Part shown: positions 8,005 through 15,913 of the stretch, in pieces | How the letters are laid out: every line of letters starts with the position of its first letter | How positions within the stretch are numbered: the stretch's first letter is position 1 | Assembly (NCBI GenBank): GCA_900540455.1 | Contig: UQGD01000001.1 | Location: 62,001 to 126,000 of the forward strand | Length of the DNA: 64,000 bases | From: an uncultured Faecalibacterium sp. | Lineage (GTDB): Bacteria; Bacillota; Clostridia; Oscillospirales; Ruminococcaceae | Reading direction: 5' to 3' | Notes under the pieces: generated by a model | What the model was told of the DNA's origin: nothing | Databases searched by the model: none | The model's input: only the letters and a program-made list of their open reading frames with translations | Program-made: the position numbers and the translations under genes

Positions 8005-8574
8005 ATGGATTGGAACGAGCTGGAGAGCCAATGCCTGGCCTGTACCCGCTGCCCGCTGCACACCACCCGCACCCATGTGGTGTTTGGGCAGGGCGTCCAG
8101 GATGCAGAGGTGCTGTTCGTGGGGGAAGGCCCCGGCCAGAGCGAGGATGAGCAGGGCCTGCCTTTTGTGGGCCGCAGCGGCCTTTTGCTGGACAAATACC
8201 TGTTTGCGATCGACCTGGACCGGCAGAAAAACTGCTATATCGCCAACATCGTAAAGTGCCGCCCGCCCCAGAACCGCGACCCGCTGCCCGCCGAGAGCGA
8301 GGCCTGTATGCCCTGGCTGCGGGAGCAATTCCGCCTGCTGCGGCCCAAGATCGTGGTCTGCCTGGGACGGGTGGCTGCGCAGCGGATGATCCGGTCGGAT
8401 TTTTCCGTCACCAAAGAGCACGGCCTGTTTTTTGAAAAAGGCGGTGTGTGGTTCATGGGCACATACCACCCGGCAGCGCTGCTGCGGCAGCCCCAGAACA
8501 AGCCCGAAGCATTTGGGGACTTTGCCGCCCTGCGGGACAAGATCCATGAGGTATGCACCCACACCTATTTGTAA
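8005..8574 (+). CDS. Family 4 uracil-DNA glycosylase ([4Fe-4S])
   Basis: A 189-residue base-excision repair enzyme that removes uracil from DNA. Four cysteines fit the iron-sulfur ligands of the family: C13 and C16 in LACTRCPL, then one in VKCRPP and one sixteen residues later in SEACMPW. The uracil-binding motif GEGPGQSEDEQGLPFVGRSG and the second motif HPAALLR are intact. The start at 8005 follows AAAGGAT; an open frame runs 32 codons further upstream but lacks a ribosome binding site. It stands alone, divergent from pta. Confidence 0.93.
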   Translation: MDWNELESQCLACTRCPLHTTRTHVVFGQGVQDAEVLFVGEGPGQSEDEQGLPFVGRSGLLLDKYLFAIDLDRQKNCYIANIVKCRPPQNRDPLPAESEACMPWLREQFRLLRPKIVVCLGRVAAQRMIRSDFSVTKEHGLFFEKGGVWFMGTYHPAALLRQPQNKPEAFGDFAALRDKIHEVCTHTYL

Positions 8575-8746
8575 AGAGCGTCCCCTTGGCTGCCTCCGAA
8601 TGAGAAACCATTGCCCGCCGACTGACGATTTTGTGCAATTGCTGTGTCAAAGCAGCTTGCCAGCCAGCAAGGATGCCTGCGCCGCTCCTTTTTGTGGCAA
8701 TCCCCCTCGGTTTTGCATAGTGTAAAGCAAAAGCGAGGTGTTTTTT

Positions 8747-9823
8747 ATGGAACAACAGCGACAGCCCAGCCTGGACTTCTTTTTAGGGGCCACCACCCCG
8801 GCAGGTTTCAAGGGATATTTCCCCCAGCTTGCGCAGGAGAAAGACCGGCAGCTGTATCTGATCAAAAGCGGGCCGGGGTGCGGCAAATCCACCCTGATGA
8901 AAACACTGGCGCAGCGTGCCTCCGGCCCGGTGCAGCGCATCCACTGCGCCAGCGACCCGGATAGTCTGGATGGAGTCGTATTTACCCAGCCTTGCGCCGC
9001 AGTGCTGGACGCCACGCCGCCCCATTCCCTGGAGCCTACCGCGCCTGGTGCTGACGAGGTGGTGGTAAGCCTGTACCACACCCTGGATGCACCGGCGCTC
9101 CATGTCCACCAGGAGGAGATCCAGCAGCTGCTGGCCCGCAACCAGGCTTTGCGGGGGCGGGCGTCCCGGTACGTTGCTTCTGCTGGCAGCCTCTTGCTGG
9201 ACAGCCGCCGGGCCGAAGCCTGCTGTGCCAACTTTGATAAGGTGCGCCGGTATGTCAAGCGCCTGTGCACCCGGCTTTTGCCCCGGACCGGGGAAACGCC
9301 CCAGGAACAGCTGCGCCTGCTGTCTGCCGTGACCCCCAAAGGCATGGTATTTTACCGCAGCACCGTAGAGACGGCCGCCCAGCGGGTGATCCTGTTCCGG
9401 GACGAATACGGCGCTGTGTCCCGGCTTTTGCTGGAGCTGATCCGGGCCGAAGCACTGGCCCGCGGGCACAGCATCATTACCTGCCCCTGTGCCATGCACC
9501 CCGAGGACAAGATCGACCATATCCTGATCCCCGCTCTGAGTCTTGCTTTTGTGACCGACAACAGCTGGCACCCGGTACAGATCTCCGGGGCACAGGCCGT
9601 GTGCTGCACCCGTTTTCTGAACAGGGAGCACCTGGCAGGCTACCGGGCCCGACTGCGGTTCAACACCCGGGCTGCCGGGGAGCTGCTGGACCAGGCTGTG
9701 GCGCTGATGGCGCAGGCCAAGAGCTGCCATGATGAACTGGAAAACTATTACCGGGCCGCCGTGGATTTTGCACAGGTGGATAAAGCCGCCCAGGACTGCG
9801 CCCGGATGCTGGGGCTTTTGTAA
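8747..9823 (+). CDS. P-loop ATPase of the PRK06851 type
   Basis: A 358-residue protein with a Walker A motif KSGPGCGKST near residue 45. The order FFLGATTPAGFKGYFP, P-loop, IHCASDPDSLDGVV, AVLDATPPHSLEPTAPGA matches a conserved Clostridia/Bacilli family of unknown function (known as PRK06851). The family pattern suggests ATP-driven handling of an unknown partner; no nuclease or membrane part is visible. The second half is rich in cysteine and histidine (ITCPCAMHPEDKIDH), which could bind metal. Start at the ATG 8747 because GAGGTG lies six bases upstream. The helicase gene follows after 52 bases, so the two may be co-transcribed, but a functional link is only inference. Confidence 0.72.
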   Translation: MEQQRQPSLDFFLGATTPAGFKGYFPQLAQEKDRQLYLIKSGPGCGKSTLMKTLAQRASGPVQRIHCASDPDSLDGVVFTQPCAAVLDATPPHSLEPTAPGADEVVVSLYHTLDAPALHVHQEEIQQLLARNQALRGRASRYVASAGSLLLDSRRAEACCANFDKVRRYVKRLCTRLLPRTGETPQEQLRLLSAVTPKGMVFYRSTVETAAQRVILFRDEYGAVSRLLLELIRAEALARGHSIITCPCAMHPEDKIDHILIPALSLAFVTDNSWHPVQISGAQAVCCTRFLNREHLAGYRARLRFNTRAAGELLDQAVALMAQAKSCHDELENYYRAAVDFAQVDKAAQDCARMLGLL

Positions 9824-9875
9824 GGCCAGCGCCCGCCCTTTTGCAGGATGTTATATAAAGATGGAGGTGAAAAAG

Positions 9876-12380
9876 GTGGCAGAGATCCGTTTGGCTGTGC
9901 GGCAGCTGGTGGAGTTCCTCCTGCGCAGCGGAGACATCGACAGCCGCTTTGCTGGCTTTGACCGTGCCTTAGAGGGCGCACGCATCCACCGCCGTCTGCA
10001 AAAGCAAGGGGGCGAGGGGTACGCTGCCGAAGTATTCCTCAGCGGCAGCCGCAGCCTGGATGGGCTGACCTTTATCGTGGAGGGCCGGGCCGACGGCATC
10101 CTGACCCGGGAGGATGGCAGCGTCCTCATTGACGAGATCAAGACCACCACCCGCCCCTGTGCCGAGATCACTGCGGACGCCAACCCGTGCCACTGGGCAC
10201 AGGGCATGGTCTACGGCGCACTATACGCCCAGCAGCAGGGGCTGGACCATCTGGACGTACAGCTGACCTACTTCCAGATGGACGAGGAGCGCATCTTCCG
10301 TTTTGTACGGCATTTCTCCCAGGCAGAGCTGGAACAGGCCCTGCTGGATCTGCTGCGGCAGTACGCCCCTTGGGCCGCCCGGCAGCAAGCGTGGCAGGCC
10401 CGGCGGGATGCTAGCTGCGCCCAGCTGGCGTTTCCCTACCTGGCCTACCGTCCGGGGCAGCGGGCTTTGGCCGGGGAGATCTACCGGGCCTGTCGCACCG
10501 GCCGGGAGCAAGGGCGCAAGGGCGGCTCCCGCCTGTTCTGCCAGGCGCCTACCGGCACCGGCAAGACCATGAGCGCCCTTTTCCCTGCTCTGCACGCTAT
10601 GGGCGAGGGCCACGGTCAGAAGATCTTTTACCTCACCGCGCGCACCACTGCCCAGACCGCCGCCCAGCAGGCACTGGAACAGCTGCGAAAAGCCAGCCCG
10701 GAGCTGGCGCTGCGCAGCCTGACCCTGGCAGCCAAAGACAAAGCCTGTCTGTGCAAAGGGCCGGAGGGGCGTCCGGTCTGTCTGCCGGAGGTATGTCCAT
10801 ACGCCAAGGGCTATTACGACCGGGTAAAGGATGCTTTGGGCGGGCTGCTGGACACCGGCAGCCTGGACCGGGACACGCTGGCGCAGGCCGGACGGCAATA
10901 CCAGGTCTGCCCCTTTGAGCTGGGGCTGGACCTGAGCGAATGGTGCGATGTCGTGATCGGGGATTACAACTATCTGTTCGACCCCACTGTGCATCTGCGC
11001 CGCTTTTTTGATTCTGCCGGTGACTGGCTGTTCCTGATCGATGAAGCTCACAATCTGCCGGACCGGGCCAGGGCCATGTACTCGGCCCGGTTTTGCAAAT
11101 CCAGCCTTACGGAGGCCAAACGGGCCTTAGGCCCCGGGCGCAGCGGATTGAAAACCGCCCTGGGCCGGGCGGACAAGGCTTTTTTGGCTGCCCGGCGGGA
11201 GGCCGAGCACCTGGCGCCCCGCCGCAAAAAGGCGGAGACACCTGCCCCGGAAAATGCCCCTGTGCAGACCGTTTTGTTTGAAACAGAGCCTGCACCGCCC
11301 GCCGAAAAGATGCTGCCGGAACAGCCGCTTTATGCCCAGGACGGCGTATTGTTTTTTGAACAGCTCCCCACAGCGCTGCTGCGCCCTTTGCAGCATCTGG
11401 TGCCGCCCCTTCAGGATTGGCTGGAAGCAAACCCCGACTCACCCGGCCACCCGCAGCTGCTGGACCTGCTGTTTGAGACCCAGGATGTTCTGCGGGCTGC
11501 CGAGCGGTTCGACAGCCATTTTGCCGCACAGCTCACGGTTTTTGGCAGCGAGCTTGTCCTGGAGCTGCTCTGCCTGGACCCCGCCCCCTTTGTGGATGCC
11601 AGCCTGGCCTGCGGCCGGGCTGCTGCCCTGTTCAGCGCCACCTTCTCCCCGCCGGGGTACTACCGGGAGGTGCTGGGCTGCCCCGAAGCCCGGGCTGTCG
11701 CTCTGCCCAACCCCTTCCCGCCGGAAAATCTGGGGCTGTACTGTCTGCCCATCTCCACCCGTTACCGGGATCGGGAGGCCAGCATCCGCCCGGTGTCCGA
11801 CGCACTGGCCGCCATGACCCAGGGCAGAACAGGCAACTATCTGGCCTTCTTCCCCAGCTACACCTATCTGCGGCAGGTCTATGAGGACTTTACTCTCCGT
11901 TACCCGCAGATCCCCACCCTGGCCCAGGAGAGCGGCCTGGACGATGCCGGACGGGAGGCTTTTTTGGCCCGGTTTTCTCCCCAGCCGGGAGCAGTGCTGC
12001 TGGGGTTTGGGGTGCTGGGCGGCATCTTTGGAGAAGGCGTGGATCTGACCGGGGAACGGCTGATCGGCTGCGCCGTTGTGGGCGTGGGCCTGCCCCAGGT
12101 CAGCCCCCGGCAGGAGATGCTGCGCCGCTATTACGACCAGAACGCCCAGGCAGGGTTCGATTACGCCTACCGCTGCCCCGGTATGAACAAGGTCCTGCAG
12201 GCTGCCGGGCGGGTGATCCGCACCCCGGAGGACAAGGGCGTCGTGCTGCTGATCGACGACCGCTTTGCCCAGGCCGACTACCGCCGCCTGCTGCCAGCCC
12301 ACTGGGCCCACCTGCGCTATCTGCAAAATCTGTCCCAGCTGGAAAAAGCGCTGGACACCTTTTGGCACGCCCCATGCTGA
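9876..12380 (+). CDS. XPD/DinG-type DNA helicase with PD-(D/E)XK nuclease-like N-terminus
   Basis: An 834-residue superfamily 2 helicase, probably 5'-3', for DNA repair. Residues about 1-150 resemble a PD-(D/E)XK nuclease of the RecB/Cas4 kind, with LIDEIKTTTR near residue 84 as the catalytic D-x(n)-E-x-K element. The Walker A APTGTGKT lies near 225 and the DEAH box LIDEAHNL near 387. Between them cysteines in ACLC, CLPEVCP and VCPF fit the [4Fe-4S] cluster of XPD helicases. The C-terminal helicase half has GVDLTGERL and QAAGRVIRT. The start is taken as GTG 9876, since GGAGGTGA sits six bases before it; the in-frame ATG at 9861 would swallow that site. A terminator follows directly. Confidence 0.85.
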   Translation: MAEIRLAVRQLVEFLLRSGDIDSRFAGFDRALEGARIHRRLQKQGGEGYAAEVFLSGSRSLDGLTFIVEGRADGILTREDGSVLIDEIKTTTRPCAEITADANPCHWAQGMVYGALYAQQQGLDHLDVQLTYFQMDEERIFRFVRHFSQAELEQALLDLLRQYAPWAARQQAWQARRDASCAQLAFPYLAYRPGQRALAGEIYRACRTGREQGRKGGSRLFCQAPTGTGKTMSALFPALHAMGEGHGQKIFYLTARTTAQTAAQQALEQLRKASPELALRSLTLAAKDKACLCKGPEGRPVCLPEVCPYAKGYYDRVKDALGGLLDTGSLDRDTLAQAGRQYQVCPFELGLDLSEWCDVVIGDYNYLFDPTVHLRRFFDSAGDWLFLIDEAHNLPDRARAMYSARFCKSSLTEAKRALGPGRSGLKTALGRADKAFLAARREAEHLAPRRKKAETPAPENAPVQTVLFETEPAPPAEKMLPEQPLYAQDGVLFFEQLPTALLRPLQHLVPPLQDWLEANPDSPGHPQLLDLLFETQDVLRAAERFDSHFAAQLTVFGSELVLELLCLDPAPFVDASLACGRAAALFSATFSPPGYYREVLGCPEARAVALPNPFPPENLGLYCLPISTRYRDREASIRPVSDALAAMTQGRTGNYLAFFPSYTYLRQVYEDFTLRYPQIPTLAQESGLDDAGREAFLARFSPQPGAVLLGFGVLGGIFGEGVDLTGERLIGCAVVGVGLPQVSPRQEMLRRYYDQNAQAGFDYAYRCPGMNKVLQAAGRVIRTPEDKGVVLLIDDRFAQADYRRLLPAHWAHLRYLQNLSQLEKALDTFWHAPC

Positions 12381-12381
12381 A

Positions 12382-12413
12382 ACAGCCGCCGTACACACAC
12401 GGCGGCTGTTTTA
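12382..12413 (+). terminator. Terminator of the helicase gene
   Basis: An 11-bp perfect stem (12382-12392 with 12399-12409) followed by T-rich sequence, two bases after the stop codon. Confidence 0.8.
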
Positions 12414-12435
12414 TATTTCTTTTTGTAAAATATAC

Positions 12436-12464
12436 TTGACACAATGTCCTGTATATGCTATTCT
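12436..12464 (+). promoter_or_regulatory. Promoter of the HTH regulator operon
   Basis: TTGACA (12436-12441), 17 bases, TATTCT (12459-12464), about 50 bases before the start codon. Confidence 0.65.
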
Positions 12465-12514
12465 TTGGGCACAAAAGATCTGCTCCTCACGGGCAGGAGA
12501 AACGAGGTGTCCCC

Positions 12515-12712
12515 ATGCCAAAAAATCTGAAGCTGAAAGCTGCCCGGGCGGAAAAAGACCTGACCCAGGGTGCGCTGGCCGAAGCGGTCGGTGTGTCCCG
12601 TCAGACCATCAACGCCATAGAAAAAGGCGAGTATAACCCCACGATCAAGCTGTGTCTTGGCATCTGCCATGCCCTGGGCAAAACGCTGGATGAATTGTTT
12701 TGGGAGGAATAA
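12515..12712 (+). CDS. Small XRE-family HTH transcriptional regulator
   Basis: A 65-residue protein that is little more than a helix-turn-helix domain: RAEKDLTQGALAEAVGVSRQTINAIEKGEYNPTIKLCLGI carries the XRE pattern, followed by ALGKTLDELFWEE. Proteins of this size and sequence are commonly paired with a small membrane protein in Firmicutes. Here the stop lies four bases before the start of such a gene, so the regulator probably controls its own two-gene operon (inference). GAGGTG precedes the ATG at 12515. Confidence 0.88.
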   Translation: MPKNLKLKAARAEKDLTQGALAEAVGVSRQTINAIEKGEYNPTIKLCLGICHALGKTLDELFWEE

Positions 12713-12716
12713 AAAG

Positions 12717-13163
12717 ATGAAATTCTGGAGCAAGAAAAACACCTTGGATGAGATGCAGGAGCAGCAGCTGCTCCATTTAGAGGCACAGGGTTTCCGGCTG
12801 TTGTGGGGCGGGCTGCTGCTGGCCATGCTGCTGCAATCCGGCCCGGCCTTTGACCCCCGCCAGATGCTGGGCGAGAGCATCGTTTTTATGGCGGCCTGCA
12901 TTTATCTGCTCATCGGGTGCCTGCGCCGGGGCATCTGGGACCGGCATTTTCTGCCCAATGCGGAGGCCATCCCGCTGGAAGCCGGTGTGGCTGGCGTCAT
13001 CGTGTTCCTGCTCAACCTGTGCTGGCACGGGATGTGGCTGCCCGCCCTGCTGAGCGGACTATTTACCTGGGGACTGACCGCCCTGATCCTGTGGGGGACC
13101 CTGCTGCTGTACAAAAAACGCCACAGCAGCTTGGAGCACGAGGAGAGCGAAGGCAAAGATTGA
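12717..13163 (+). CDS. Small multi-pass membrane protein paired with the HTH regulator
   Basis: A 148-residue protein starting MKFWSKKNTLDEMQEQQ. About four hydrophobic segments follow (LLWGGLLLAMLL, IVFMAACIYLLIGCL, AGVAGVIVFLLNLCW, LPALLSGLFTWGLTALILWGTLLLY) and a short charged tail KKRHSSLEHEESEGKD. GGGAGGAAT overlaps the end of the upstream HTH gene and precedes the ATG. It resembles the small membrane proteins (DUF6773-like) that accompany short XRE regulators; the assignment to that family is tentative and the function is unknown. Confidence 0.6.
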   Translation: MKFWSKKNTLDEMQEQQLLHLEAQGFRLLWGGLLLAMLLQSGPAFDPRQMLGESIVFMAACIYLLIGCLRRGIWDRHFLPNAEAIPLEAGVAGVIVFLLNLCWHGMWLPALLSGLFTWGLTALILWGTLLLYKKRHSSLEHEESEGKD

Positions 13164-13194
13164 GCAAAAAAGCCCATTTCACATTTGGTTTCTA

Positions 13195-13223
13195 TTGACA
13201 GCCCCCCCATGATATGGTACCTT
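13195..13223 (+). promoter_or_regulatory. Promoter of the CPBP protease gene
   Basis: TTGACA (13195-13200), 17 bases, TACCTT (13218-13223), about 80 bases before the start codon. The leader in between is GC-rich but shows no known riboswitch. Confidence 0.55.
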
Positions 13224-13301
13224 CTTGTCGTAAAAGGGGCCGTGCGCCCCACTGGTTCTGCAAGCCGGGCAACCCGGATCTTTCAGGAGGAATGATATAA
13301 C

Positions 13302-14303
13302 ATGAACGAAACACAAACCACCAAACGGGAGTTTGGCCTGTTTGCAGCCATGGCCTTTGGCCTGCCGCTGCTGATGATGCTGCCTTTATGGATGGGCTAT
13401 CGGGCCGGGGCCGACAACAGCGGTTTTGCCAATGTGCAGATGTTCTACCCTGCGGCGGGGGTCATGCTGGCTTTCTGGCTGTGCGGACGGCCGGGCCTGC
13501 CCAAGCGGTTCTTTGGGCTGCACCTGGCCGGGACCATCCTGCTTATGGTGCTGGCGCTGCTGTCGGTGCTCTCCCCCTCTCCCAGCTGGCCGCTGTACAG
13601 CAATCTGCTGATCATCGCACTTTCGCTGGCGGGATGGGCGCTGCTGCTTACCGAAAAAAAGCCCAAGCGGCAAACCTATGGTCTTTGCTGGCAGGGCAGC
13701 ATTATCCGTGCAATGGCCCTGTGCGGACTGTTTTTGGCCCTGAAAACCGGGATGATCTTTCTCTCCATGGCACTGGAAGGCGCTGAAAGCTTTGCGGCCT
13801 ATCTGAGCTACTGGGCCTCCCCCGTCCCCTGGCTCAACCTGCTGATCCTGGTGCCCAATTTCTTCCTGGCTTTTCTGCCCTTTTTGGGGGAGGAATACGG
13901 CTGGCGCTATTATATGACCCCCGCTCTGCAAAAACGCTTTGGCCTGCGCAAAGGTCTGCTGCTGACCGGCGCAGCCTGGGGACTGTGGCATCTGCCGCTG
14001 AACCTGTTCTTTTACAGCCCGGACACCTCGCTGCAAAGCATTGCCTCCCAACTGGTGGTCTGTGTTACGATGGGGGTGTTCTTCAGCTTTTGCTACGAAA
14101 CCTGCGGCCGGAACATCTGGGTCCCGGTGCTGCTGCACTACCTGAACAACAACATGATCCTGGTCTGGGCTGGCACCGCAGATATCAGCAACCAGGTGCT
14201 GACCTGGAGCAGCGTGGCACAAAGCGCCGTAATGTACATCCTCTGCTTTATGCCCTTCCTGGCGGCCAGATGCTTCCGGGATAAATCCAAGGCCGCCTCT
14301 TGA
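13302..14303 (+). CDS. CPBP family intramembrane glutamic-type protease
   Basis: A 333-residue multi-pass membrane protein of the CPBP (CAAX protease and bacteriocin-processing) family. The three conserved motifs are present and in order: EEYGWR near residue 196, WHLPLN near 229, and HYLNNN near 278. They supply the catalytic glutamates and the histidines. About eight hydrophobic segments surround them. In bacteria such proteins take part in bacteriocin self-immunity or in prenyl-type processing; nothing nearby identifies a substrate. A GGAGGAATGATATAAC ribosome binding site precedes the ATG. The stop codon lies within the -35 box of the following MATE promoter. Confidence 0.88.
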   Translation: MNETQTTKREFGLFAAMAFGLPLLMMLPLWMGYRAGADNSGFANVQMFYPAAGVMLAFWLCGRPGLPKRFFGLHLAGTILLMVLALLSVLSPSPSWPLYSNLLIIALSLAGWALLLTEKKPKRQTYGLCWQGSIIRAMALCGLFLALKTGMIFLSMALEGAESFAAYLSYWASPVPWLNLLILVPNFFLAFLPFLGEEYGWRYYMTPALQKRFGLRKGLLLTGAAWGLWHLPLNLFFYSPDTSLQSIASQLVVCVTMGVFFSFCYETCGRNIWVPVLLHYLNNNMILVWAGTADISNQVLTWSSVAQSAVMYILCFMPFLAARCFRDKSKAAS

Positions 14304-14328
14304 CAGCGCCCGCATTCCATGCTATGAT
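14300..14328 (+). promoter_or_regulatory. Promoter of the MATE gene, overlapping the upstream stop codon
   Basis: TTGACA (14300-14305) contains the TGA stop of the CPBP gene; 17 bases later comes TATGAT (14323-14328), itself overlapped by a TATAAT (14328-14333). Transcription should begin near 14335. Confidence 0.65.
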
Positions 14329-14345
14329 ATAATCACTAAAATAGC

Positions 14346-14426
14346 GTGTGGATTTTTACAGCCCGCTTATTCCTGGGTTATTTTTCGCCACACAATGGCC
14401 TGCAAAAAGCCGTTGTGTGGTTTTTT
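14346..14426 (+). promoter_or_regulatory. Candidate transcription attenuator in the MATE leader
   Basis: A perfect intrinsic terminator (CCACACAATGGC at 14388-14399 with its partner at 14409-14420, one G-T pair, then six T residues) lies between the promoter and the MATE start codon. GTGTGG at 14346-14351 is complementary to CCACAC at 14388-14393, so an early antiterminator helix could replace the terminator. The signal that would switch them is unknown. Confidence 0.6.
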
Positions 14427-14455
14427 GTGCGCATTTTTTCAAGGAGCAAAAAGAA

Positions 14456-15787
14456 ATGAACGATACTTGGATGAAAACCCGACCGGTTCTGCCGCTGCTG
14501 ATCTCCATGGCACTGCCCAACGTGATCTCCATGATGGTCAACTCGCTGTACAACATTGTAGACAGTTTGTTCGTGGCCCGCATCAGTGAGGACGCCATGA
14601 CTGCATTGTCCCTGGTGTTTCCGGTGCAGAACTTTGTCAACGCCGTTGCCATCGGCTTTGGCATTGGCATCAACGCCATGATCGCCCTGCATCTGGGCGC
14701 TGGCGAGCAGGAAAAAGCCAACCAGGCTGCCACCCATGGGATGCTGCTGTCCATGCTGCATGGTGTGGTGTGCATGGTGCTGGGCATCGCGGTCATGCCG
14801 ATCTTTCTGCGCCGGTTCACTGCCGACGAAAACCTGGTAACGATGGGTGTCACCTACGCCACCGTAGTGTTTGCCTTTGCGGTGGTCAACATGGCCAACC
14901 TGGCCTTTGAAAAGCTGTTCCAGGCAGTGGGACGGATGAAGACCACGATGGTGGCCCTGATCGCCGGGTGTGTATGCAACCTGCTGCTGGACCCGCTGAT
15001 GATCTTTGGCGGCGGCCCCTTCCCCCGGATGGGCATTGCCGGTGCTGCACTGGCCACCGGCATTGGCCAGGTGACCAGCCTGCTGATCTACCTGGCCGCC
15101 TACTTCTACGACAAGCCCTCGGTGCAGCTGACCCGGAAAGCCGCCGCAGCCGCCCCCAAGCTGGACAAGCGCCTGTACTCCATCGGCATCCCGGCTATTT
15201 TGAACCTGGCGCTGCCCTCCCTGCTGGTCACCTTCCTGAACGGACTGCTGGCGGCCTATGCGCAGAGTTATGTAGTGGTGCTGGGCATCTATTATAAACT
15301 GCAGACCTTTTTGTATCTGCCCGCCAACGGTTTTGTGCAGGGGATGCGCCCGCTGATCGGCTACAACTACGGCGCCAAGGAGCATAAGCGGGTGGGCCAG
15401 CTGTATCGGCTGACCACCGCCCTGAGCGCCGTGATCTTGGCAGCCGGCACGGTGGCCTGTCTGACCGTCTCCGGCCCGCTGATGCGCCTGTTTACCGAAA
15501 ACCCGGAGACCATTGCCGCCGGGCAGACTGCGCTGCGCATCATCTGCATCGGGTTCATCGTTTCGGCCATTTCCACCACCGCTTCCGGTGCGTTGGAAGG
15601 CTTGGGCAAGGGCATGGAATCCCTGGTCATCTCCCTGTGCCGGTACATCCTTTTCATTATGCCGCTGGCCTTTATCCTGTGCAAGGTGCTGGGTCCGGAC
15701 GGCGTGTGGCACGCATTCTGGATCACCGAGGTGCTGTCTGCCGCGGTCGCCTATGTGGTATACCGCCGGGCTGTGCGGAAAAAATAA
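14456..15787 (+). CDS. MATE family multidrug/Na+ exporter
   Basis: A 443-residue exporter with twelve predicted membrane helices in two similar halves. Family signatures include LPNVISMMVNSLYNIVDSLFVARI at the start, and QGMRPLIGYNYGAKEHKR at the beginning of the second half. It should use a Na+ or H+ gradient to expel organic cations or drugs from the cytoplasm. AAGGAG lies nine bases before the ATG at 14456. The frame is open upstream to a GTG at 14348, but that stretch holds the terminator hairpin and has no ribosome binding site. The leader suggests that expression is conditional. Confidence 0.94.
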   Translation: MNDTWMKTRPVLPLLISMALPNVISMMVNSLYNIVDSLFVARISEDAMTALSLVFPVQNFVNAVAIGFGIGINAMIALHLGAGEQEKANQAATHGMLLSMLHGVVCMVLGIAVMPIFLRRFTADENLVTMGVTYATVVFAFAVVNMANLAFEKLFQAVGRMKTTMVALIAGCVCNLLLDPLMIFGGGPFPRMGIAGAALATGIGQVTSLLIYLAAYFYDKPSVQLTRKAAAAAPKLDKRLYSIGIPAILNLALPSLLVTFLNGLLAAYAQSYVVVLGIYYKLQTFLYLPANGFVQGMRPLIGYNYGAKEHKRVGQLYRLTTALSAVILAAGTVACLTVSGPLMRLFTENPETIAAGQTALRIICIGFIVSAISTTASGALEGLGKGMESLVISLCRYILFIMPLAFILCKVLGPDGVWHAFWITEVLSAAVAYVVYRRAVRKK

Positions 15788-15811
15788 GGCGGCCTGCCCC
15801 GCTGTTATAGC

Positions 15812-15849
15812 AAAAAATCCGTGCTTTATCTCCAAAGCACGGATTTTTT
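15812..15849 (+). terminator. Terminator of the MATE gene
   Basis: A long stem (AAAATCCGTGCTTT with its complement) with A and T runs on its two sides, 25 bases after the stop codon; usable on either strand. Confidence 0.85.
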
Positions 15850-15913
15850 GTGGTATTTCCGGTGTTTTTGCTGTATACTGAGGAGGAATCCAACCCGAAA
15901 GGAGCTTTTTTCA

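Noticed and set aside
14348..14455. N-terminal extension of the MATE protein or a leader peptide starting at GTG 14348
   Set aside because: The frame is open, but there is no ribosome binding site and the stretch contains the terminator hairpin and its T run, which would be coding only by accident.
15861..15879. Complete promoter for the AraC gene
   Set aside because: A good TATACT box is present at 15874-15879, but no -35 box stands at 16 to 18 bases; only noted in the gene entry.
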